Shown here: piece by piece, positions 5,978 through 6,705 of the stretch
Layout of the letters: every line of letters starts with the position of its first letter
How positions within the stretch are numbered: the stretch's first letter is position 1
Assembly: GCA_945981915.1 (NCBI GenBank)
Contig: CAMFRJ010000070.1
Span: 1-6,705, forward strand
Direction: 5' to 3'
DNA from: an uncultured Erysipelotrichaceae bacterium
Lineage (GTDB): Bacteria > Bacillota_I > Bacilli_A > Erysipelotrichales > Coprobacillaceae
Length of the DNA stretch: 6,705 bases
Made by a program: the position numbers and the translations under genes
The notes under the pieces: generated by a model
What the model was told of the DNA's origin: nothing
What the model saw: only the letters and a program-made list of their open reading frames with translations
The model's database searches: none

Positions 5978-6705
5978 TTACACTGTATTTTTTGTTGATA
6001 TATAATATCTGATACAAATTATACTAGATAAAATAGATCCTAAAGGTGCAGCCAATCCCATTGGATATAAAGTGTCTACAAACCATAACGAGGCAAAATA
6101 AGCCCCTGGTATACGAATAAGAACAATAGATAACAAATTATGAACAAATGATATAGTTAGTCTATTACAACCACAAAAATAACCACTGAAACAAAAGTGA
6201 ATAGAAGCAAAGATACAGTCTATACCATAAGTCATCAGATAAAGACTTCCAGCTTGGATAACAGCTTGATCGTGAGTAAATAAACCAATCATCTGCTGTG
6301 GAATCATTTGACATATCATAGCACAAACGAAGCCAAATGTAACAGTAATCATCAAACCGTATTTTAACATTTGTTTTGCTCTAGCTGGTTTGTTTGCTCC
6401 TATATTTTGAGCAACGGAGGCTGATAGAGCTGATAAAAAGCAGAAGGAACTAAGAATAAGAAACTAATGATTTTTTCAGTAATTCCTACACCAGTTGCAA
6501 AAACCAAACCACGACTATTAGCAATAATTGTAATGATCAAAAATGACACTTGAATCAATCCATCTTGAAGCGCAATGGGAATTCCTGATGAAAGAATTTT
6601 TCTAATGTAAAGAAAAATAAAGCGAAAATCTTTTTTTTGTATAGGAAAAACAAATGATTTTTTCATCATAGCTAATAAAGCAATGATTGTACTTAATGCT
6701 TGTGC
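5978..6705 (-). pseudogene. MATE-family multidrug efflux transporter, frameshifted and cut by the window edge
   Basis: Read on the minus strand, this is the C-terminal half (about 242 codons) of a MATE transporter, a family of roughly 440-460-residue, 12-helix inner-membrane proteins that export drugs and toxic compounds using Na+ or H+ gradients. The open frame continues upstream of the first visible ATG (6669) to the window edge (AQALSTIIALLA), so the 5' half lies outside. The first segment contains GIPIALQDGLIQVSFLIITI and EKIISFLFLVPSAF, then loses frame at the A5 run 6435-6439 and stops at a TAG about 35 bases on. Adding one base there restores FLSALSASVAQNIGANKPARAK, the conserved loop typical of MATE proteins, and joins it to the second segment (LKYGLMITV to ISTKNTV, ending at 5978). 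Several hydrophobic helices follow, with the family-typical GLFTHDQAVIQAGSLYL. It converges on the methyltransferase with 27 bases between the stops and no clear terminator. Family identity is secure; whether the gene is truly broken is not. Confidence 0.85.

Noticed and set aside
6400..6669. A separate 89-residue membrane protein starting at ATG 6669
   Set aside because: The same frame stays open upstream to the window edge with MATE-like sequence, and its C-terminal tail (YQLYQPPLLKI) is an out-of-frame reading of the conserved MATE loop. It is part of the broken transporter gene.

Overview
The window is AT-rich, with strong AGGAGG-type ribosome binding sites, AGA/TTA/GAA-rich codon use, short intergenic gaps and intrinsic terminators. 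This points to a low-GC Bacillota. The protein wording looks to me like an Erysipelotrichia-type gut bacterium (Coprobacillus/Catenibacterium-like), but that is a guess from memory, not a database result.

Region 1 (about 1-4533) is a complete carAB operon for carbamoyl-phosphate synthase. It has a sigma-A-like promoter (37-65), a transcribed leader of about 147 nt, carA (219-1289), carB (1291-4488) one base later, and a strong intrinsic terminator (4496-4533). The leader is the most interesting part. It encodes a 25-codon peptide (94-171) whose last codons lie in a very U-rich tract, preceded by a small hairpin (134-154). The stop codon overlaps the base of a second hairpin followed by a T run (170-200), an intrinsic terminator placed just before the carA ribosome binding site. 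This is the layout of the enterobacterial pyrBI attenuator, where low UTP stalls RNA polymerase in the U tract, the ribosome catches up, and the terminator cannot fold. I saw no PyrR-type binding element.

Region 2 (about 4534-5950) is a two-gene unit. A TetR-family regulator is followed 34 bases later by a class I SAM-dependent methyltransferase. A perfect 16-bp palindrome beside a TTGACA box, just upstream of the regulator, is a likely operator, so the pair is probably autoregulated. The inducer and the methyl acceptor are unknown.

Region 3 (5978-6705, minus strand, converging on the methyltransferase) is the C-terminal half of a MATE-family multidrug efflux transporter. It runs off the right edge of the window. 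A one-base deletion in a run of five A (6435-6439, + strand) splits its reading frame, so it is a pseudogene, a phase-variable gene or a sequencing error.
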